Shown piece by piece: positions 60,012 through 64,000 of a stretch of DNA of 64,000 nt. The notes under the pieces are model-generated. The model did not search any database. It was given only the letters and a program-made list of their open reading frames with translations, and was not told the DNA's origin. The DNA is taken from assembly GCF_029868745.1 (NCBI RefSeq), contig NZ_JARWOP010000354.1, positions 1 through 64,000 on the forward strand. The letters run 5' to 3'. The position numbers and the translations under genes are program-made. The DNA is from Nocardia wallacei. Its GTDB lineage: Bacteria; Actinomycetota; Actinomycetes; Mycobacteriales; Mycobacteriaceae. Every line of letters starts with the position of its first letter. Positions within the stretch are counted from its first letter, which is position 1.

Positions 60012-61655
60012 TCACGGGATGAGCTTGCCGGGATTGAGGATGCCGACCGGGTCGACCGCCGCCTTGACCGCGCGCAGCACCTCGATCCCGAGATCACCGA
60101 TCTCCGCGGGCAACCACGGGCGATGGTCCGTGCCGACAGCGTGGTGGTGGGTGATGGTCCCGGCGGCGGCCGCGATGGCATCGCCCGCCGCGCGCTTGGC
60201 CCGCAGCCACTGTCCGATCGGATCGTCGAGCTGTTTGGCCACCACGGTGAAATACAGCGACGCCCCGGTCGGGTAGGTGTGCGAGATGTGGCACATCACC
60301 AGCGCCGGAGTGCCCTGAGCCGACAGCGAGTCGGTGAGCGCCGCGGTCACCTCGGCCTTCAGCCGCGACAGATTCGACCAGCTGGTCGCGGTTTCCAAAG
60401 TCTCGCAGAGGATTCCGACGTCCAGCAGGGCGTCGCGCAGATACGGCGCCGCGAACCGGCCGCGCTCCCACTCCCGGGCGGGCTGTTCGCCGAGCGCCGC
60501 GCCACCGGCCGTGGCGAGCAGCGCCGTCGCCTCGGCGGTGCGCGCCGCGACGTGCGCCGCACTGCCCTCGAACGTGGTGATCGCCAGGCATCCAGTCACG
60601 GACTCGCCGCCGACATCGCCCGAGCGCGCCAGGTTGAGCCCGGTCTCGGCCTCGTCGGACAGCCGCAACACGGTGGGCGCCGCCCCGGCCTGGACCACGG
60701 TACGCAGCGCGGCCGCGCCGGTGGCGAAGTCCGGGAACGACCAGGCCTGGTACGCAACGGTTTCCGGAATCGGATGCACTCGCAGGGTAACCGCCGTGAT
60801 CACGCCGAGCGTGCCCTCCGATCCGGCGAACAGCTCGCGCAGATCGGGTCCGGCCGCCGAGGCGGGAGCGCGGCCGAGGGCGAGGGAGCCGCCGGGGGTG
60901 GCGATCAGCATCCGCTGGATCATGTCGTCGAAGCGACCGTAGCCCGCCGACGCCTGGCCCGACGAACGGGTCGCGGCGAAGCCGCCGATGCTGGCGAACT
61001 CGAAGCTCTGCGGGAAATGCCCGAGCGAAAGACCATGCTCCCCAAGGATTTTCTCCGCCTGGGGACCGGTGAGCCCCGCGCCCAGGGTGGCGGTGCCACT
61101 CACCGCGTCGACCTCGCTCACCGTATCGAGCCGCCGCAGGTCGAGGGCGATCACGGCGTCGAAGCGGTCGCGCACGGGGTCCACGCCACCCACCACGCTG
61201 GTGCCGCCGCCGAACGGCACCACGGCGAAACCCTGTGCGGCGCACTGCGCGAGCACCGCTACCACCTGCTCGTGATCGGCGGGGTAGACGACGGCGTCGG
61301 GAGCGTTCTGCGGACCGTCCGCGCGACGGCGCAGCAGATCGGGCGTGCTCTTGCCACCGGCGTGCAGGAGCCGGTCCCGGTGGTCGACCGAGACGTGATC
61401 GACGCCGACCACCGCGGACAACCCCGCGAGACCCGCCGCTGTCAACGTCGAGTCGCGGAGCGGCACATCGCCCTCATCGCGATGAGCCACCGGCTCCCCG
61501 GACACTCCGAACACCTGCGCCAGCAGAGTCCGAATCCGCTCCGGAAGTGGCGCATGACCAGCCGGAATGCCCCAGGCGTCCCACACCATACTCGGGCGCG
61601 GCGCAGACTCGCCCGGCATTCGCGACGAAGTTTGCTCGTGCTGCGTGTCCGTCAT
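60012..61655 (-). CDS. FAD-binding oxidase, alkyl-DHAP synthase-like (Rv2251 type)
   Basis: The predicted protein has 547 residues. PCMH-type FAD domain: VVYPADHEQVVAVLAQCAAQ, VVPFGGGTSVVGGV, RSSGQASAGYGRFDDMI and GSEGTLGVITAV. The C-terminal oxidase domain ends HHHAVGTDHRPWL, typical of alkylglycerone-phosphate synthase and glycolate-oxidase relatives. It may form or oxidise ether-lipid or glycerol-type substrates. The ATG at 61655 lies beside a palindrome shared with the divergent TetR gene. Confidence 0.88.
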   Translation of the reverse strand: MTDTQHEQTSSRMPGESAPRPSMVWDAWGIPAGHAPLPERIRTLLAQVFGVSGEPVAHRDEGDVPLRDSTLTAAGLAGLSAVVGVDHVSVDHRDRLLHAGGKSTPDLLRRRADGPQNAPDAVVYPADHEQVVAVLAQCAAQGFAVVPFGGGTSVVGGVDPVRDRFDAVIALDLRRLDTVSEVDAVSGTATLGAGLTGPQAEKILGEHGLSLGHFPQSFEFASIGGFAATRSSGQASAGYGRFDDMIQRMLIATPGGSLALGRAPASAAGPDLRELFAGSEGTLGVITAVTLRVHPIPETVAYQAWSFPDFATGAAALRTVVQAGAAPTVLRLSDEAETGLNLARSGDVGGESVTGCLAITTFEGSAAHVAARTAEATALLATAGGAALGEQPAREWERGRFAAPYLRDALLDVGILCETLETATSWSNLSRLKAEVTAALTDSLSAQGTPALVMCHISHTYPTGASLYFTVVAKQLDDPIGQWLRAKRAAGDAIAAAAGTITHHHAVGTDHRPWLPAEIGDLGIEVLRAVKAAVDPVGILNPGKLIP

Positions 61656-61656
61656 G

Positions 61657-61691
61657 CGTTACAGTCTGACATAGAATGTCAAGCAGTAACG
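61657..61691. promoter_or_regulatory. 35-bp nested TetR operator
   Basis: CGTTAC (61657-61662) and GTAACG (61686-61691) flank TGACA (61667-61671) and TGTCA (61677-61681), with 4-bp spacers on each side and a 5-bp centre. All arms are perfect. It sits directly between the divergent FAD oxidase and TetR starts. Confidence 0.75.
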
Positions 61692-61705
61692 AAGGTGGCA
61701 CTGCC

Positions 61706-62320
61706 ATGCACGCGATCGACACCACCGGCGCCGACGAACTGTCCGCCATCGACGTGGCGATCCTCGACGCGGGTCGCGCCTGCGTCGAGGAGTTCGGCGT
61801 ACGCCGCACCACGCTGTCCGAGGTCGCGCGGCGCGCCGGGGTCAGCCGGCCCACGGTGTACCGGCGCTGGCCCGATACCCGCTCCCTGATCGCGGAACTA
61901 CTGGTGCGCGAAATGCGGGGCATCGTCGGCAAGACGATGCCCGCGCGCGGCACCGCGCGAGCCCGGCTGGTGGAGGGCGTGGTGGCGGGCGCGGCCATGC
62001 TGCGCTCGAACCGGTTGTTCGCCAAGATCTTCCGCACCGACACCGACCTGATGCTGACCTACGTGTTCGGCCGCCTCGGGCGCAACCAGCACGAGCTGAT
62101 CCTGCTGTTCGCCGCGGTGATCCGGGAGGGCCATCGAGACGGCTCGATCCGCGACGGCGACCCCGATGAACTGGCCACCATGCTCCTGCTGATCAGCCAG
62201 TCCGCGGTGCAGTCCGCGGGCACGGTCGGCGATCTCCTCGACGCCGACCACCTCGACGCCGAACTGGCCCGCGCCATCGACGGCTACCTGATCCCCGACG
62301 GCGCCGAGCGCCTCGCATGA
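61706..62320 (+). CDS. TetR-family transcriptional regulator (Rv2250c type)
   Basis: The predicted protein has 204 residues from ATG 61706, preceded by GAAGGTGG. An in-frame ATG at 61676 lies inside the operator and is less likely. The HTH reads LSEVARRAGVSRPTVYRRWP; the C-terminal helical domain is about 60-200. It overlaps glpD by 4 bp (ATGA) and is divergent from the FAD oxidase, so it probably controls the whole glycerolipid block via the nested palindrome. Confidence 0.9.
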   Translation: MHAIDTTGADELSAIDVAILDAGRACVEEFGVRRTTLSEVARRAGVSRPTVYRRWPDTRSLIAELLVREMRGIVGKTMPARGTARARLVEGVVAGAAMLRSNRLFAKIFRTDTDLMLTYVFGRLGRNQHELILLFAAVIREGHRDGSIRDGDPDELATMLLLISQSAVQSAGTVGDLLDADHLDAELARAIDGYLIPDGAERLA

Positions 62321-63915
62321 GTGATCGGAGCGATGGGATGCACCGGACCGCAGCGGGTTTCGGGGATTCGGCGCTGAATGCCGGGCGGCGGGAGCGGGAG
62401 CTGCGGGCGCTCGGGGACGGCGGGGTCGTGGATGTGCTGGTGATCGGGGGCGGGATCACCGGTGTCGGGGCGGCGCTGGACGCGGCGAGCCGGGGGCTGC
62501 GGACCGTGCTGGTGGAGCAGCATGATCTGGCCTTCGGTACGAGCCGGTGGAGTTCGAAACTGGTGCACGGCGGGTTGCGGTACCTCGCGAGCGGCGGCGT
62601 CGGGATCGCGCACGAGAGCGCGGTGGAGCGCGACGTGCTGCTCACCACCACCGCGCCGCATCTCACCCGAGCCCTCCCGCAGGTGGTGCCGTTGCTGCCG
62701 GAGGTCGGCGCGGCGCAGCGGGCGCTGGTGCGGGCCGGGTTCGCGGCGGGTGATGTGTTGCGGCGCAGCGCCGGCACGCCCGCGGCGGTACTCCCCCGGT
62801 CGCGGCGGATAGCCGCCGCCGAGGCCCTGCGACTGGCTCCGACACTGCGCCGCAACGGTTTACGCGGCGGCCTGCTCGCCTGGGACGGCCAGCTGGTGGA
62901 CGACGCCCGACTGGTGGTCACGATCGCCCGCACCGCCGCCGCCTACGGCGCGTCCGTACTGACCCGCGTTCGGGCGCAACAGGTCACGGGCGACTCGGCC
63001 GTCCTGCACGACGCCTCGACCGGCGAAACCCTCACCGTCCGAGCCCGTTCGGTTGTCAACGCCACCGGCGTCTGGGCCGACCAGCTCGATCCGAGCATCG
63101 AGCTGCGCCCCAGCCGCGGCACCCACCTGGTGTTCGACGCGGCCGCATTCGGCGGCCTGAGCGCCTCGCTGACCGTGCCGATCCCGGGCAGCACCAGCCG
63201 TTTCGTCTTCGCCTTCCCGGCCGCGCACCAGCGCGTGTACCTCGGACTCACCGACGAGGACGCCCCCGGACCGGTCCCCGACGAACCGGAACCCTCCGAC
63301 GCGGAGATCGATTTCCTGCTCGACACCGTCAACACGGTATTGCGAAAGCCCTTGCACCGCGGCGATATCCGGGGCCGATTCGCGGGTCTGCGCCCGCTGC
63401 TGCGCACCTCCGGCGACAGTACCGCCGACATCTCCCGCGAGCACGCGGTGCTGTACTCTCCCGGCGGGCCGATCACCGTCGTCGGCGGCAAACTCACCAC
63501 CTACCGCAAGATGGCCGAGGACGCCGTCGACGCCGCGGTGGCCGCCGCCGGATTGTCGGCCTCCCCCTGCGTCACCAAGCGGATCCCGTTGATAGGGGCG
63601 GTATCCGGTGCGACTCGCGACCGTCTCGCCGCGCCGCCGGTGCTGATCGAACGGTACGGCGCCGCGGCCGCGGAGATTCTCCGATCGGCCCGGGAGAATC
63701 CGGCGCTCGCCGAGCCCGTGGCGCCCGGAATAGACGTGTTGCGAGCCGAATTCGCCTATTCGGTCACTCACGAGGGCGCGCTGCACGAGGACGACCTGCT
63801 GGACCGCCGCACCCGCATCGGCTTGGTCGACTCCGATCGCGCGGCGGCGCTCGCGGCCGCTCGAGCGGCCTTCGCGGAGGCCCCATCGGGACCCGGCCCG
63901 GCCGCGCACACCTGA
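62317..63915 (+). CDS. glpD: FAD-dependent glycerol-3-phosphate dehydrogenase
   Basis: The predicted protein has 532 residues. The dinucleotide fold reads VIGGGITGVGAALDAASRG and ends in VLVEQHD. GTSRWSSKLVHGGLRYL is the family signature. A DAO domain (RSVVNATGVWADQL, RPSRGTHLVF) and a C-terminal helical domain (VTHEGALHEDDLLDRRTR) follow. It oxidises glycerol-3-phosphate to DHAP with electrons to quinone, at the membrane. Coupled to the TetR gene by ATGA overlap, like glpD1 in M. tuberculosis. Confidence 0.94.
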   Translation: MSDRSDGMHRTAAGFGDSALNAGRRERELRALGDGGVVDVLVIGGGITGVGAALDAASRGLRTVLVEQHDLAFGTSRWSSKLVHGGLRYLASGGVGIAHESAVERDVLLTTTAPHLTRALPQVVPLLPEVGAAQRALVRAGFAAGDVLRRSAGTPAAVLPRSRRIAAAEALRLAPTLRRNGLRGGLLAWDGQLVDDARLVVTIARTAAAYGASVLTRVRAQQVTGDSAVLHDASTGETLTVRARSVVNATGVWADQLDPSIELRPSRGTHLVFDAAAFGGLSASLTVPIPGSTSRFVFAFPAAHQRVYLGLTDEDAPGPVPDEPEPSDAEIDFLLDTVNTVLRKPLHRGDIRGRFAGLRPLLRTSGDSTADISREHAVLYSPGGPITVVGGKLTTYRKMAEDAVDAAVAAAGLSASPCVTKRIPLIGAVSGATRDRLAAPPVLIERYGAAAAEILRSARENPALAEPVAPGIDVLRAEFAYSVTHEGALHEDDLLDRRTRIGLVDSDRAAALAAARAAFAEAPSGPGPAAHT

Positions 63916-63930
63916 CAGGTGTAGGTCATG
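63768..63930 (-). CDS. Possible short protein antisense to the glpD 3' end
   Basis: ATG 63930 on the minus strand has a strong ribosome site (GAGGAG, five-base spacer) and opens MTYTCQVC, like a small zinc-ribbon protein, but the rest (53 residues) runs inside glpD with Ala/Ser/Arg-rich shadow composition. It may be a truncated gene or chance. Confidence 0.25.
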
Positions 63931-63977
63931 GTCGCTCCTCGGTCGTGGCCGACGGTCACCTGAACTCATCGGCCTCC

Positions 63978-64000
63978 TTGACCTGAAGTATGGTTCAGGT
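63978..64000 (+). promoter_or_regulatory. MerR-family operator with -35 element
   Basis: A -35 TTGACC (63978-63983) overlaps the dyad ACCTGAA (63981-63987) / TTCAGGT (63994-64000) with a 6-bp centre. MerR-family sites (SoxR, CueR, ZntR) have just this layout, a palindrome inside a long -35/-10 spacer. The -10 and the target gene lie beyond the window. Confidence 0.6.

Noticed and set aside
1..64000. CRISPR arrays, tRNA or rRNA genes, insertion sequences and prophage genes
   Set aside because: I looked and found no regular spaced repeats, cloverleaf-like sequences, transposase motifs or phage structural genes; a tRNA could still be missed by eye.

Overview
The window reads as a chromosomal stretch of a high-GC mycolic-acid actinobacterium, most likely Nocardia or a close relative. 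Evidence: uniformly G/C-rich third positions; an EspG / PE-like / PPE-like trio typical of mycolata type VII secretion; the gene order proB-obg-rpmA-rplU-rne-ndk-DUF4233-folC-valS, which I recall from Mycobacterium; and a lipid-kinase / FAD-oxidase / TetR / glpD block resembling M. tuberculosis Rv2252-Rv2249c. All assignments come from reading the sequence; no database search was run.

Layout. 0-7.5 kb: a broken aspS piece joined to a TetR gene, a TetR-controlled F420/flavin-type monooxygenase with two identical operators, secreted proteins, a LysR regulator and a membrane Ser/Thr kinase. 7.8-11 kb: a conservon-like signalling operon (sensor kinase, roadblock, DUF742) without its usual GTPase. 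11-23.4 kb: metabolic genes (GMC alcohol oxidase, enoyl-CoA hydratase, epoxide-hydrolase-like protein), a free-standing LAGLIDADG endonuclease in a lower-GC patch, a DNA-repair pair (RqlH-type helicase and LigD-like primase-polymerase), a GntR/hydroxylase pair and an orphan ABC-2 permease beside a REP-like repeat. 23.6-27.6 kb: a GT1-type glycosyltransferase divergent from a single-chain GT4-cytochrome P450 fusion.

30.3-40.5 kb (minus strand) is the most unusual region: seven tightly overlapping genes encode a PEP-synthase/rifampicin-phosphotransferase-like enzyme, an acyl-AMP ligase fused to a nucleotidyltransferase domain, an acyl carrier protein, a thioester-reductase-like SDR, a nucleoside-diphosphate-kinase-like protein, an AfsA-type hotdog enzyme and a UbiA prenyltransferase. 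Together they look like an uncharacterised biosynthetic pathway for an acyl-derived, possibly butenolide-like and prenylated or phosphorylated small molecule. A divergent EspG/PE-like/PPE-like operon shares its upstream region.

43.8-56.4 kb is the conserved housekeeping block on the minus strand. 56.6-64 kb holds a redox flavoprotein, a cupin regulator whose frame lacks the expected stop, a small nucleotide-binding protein, and a TetR-controlled glycerolipid block ending at glpD. The last 23 bases look like a MerR-family operator for a gene outside the window.
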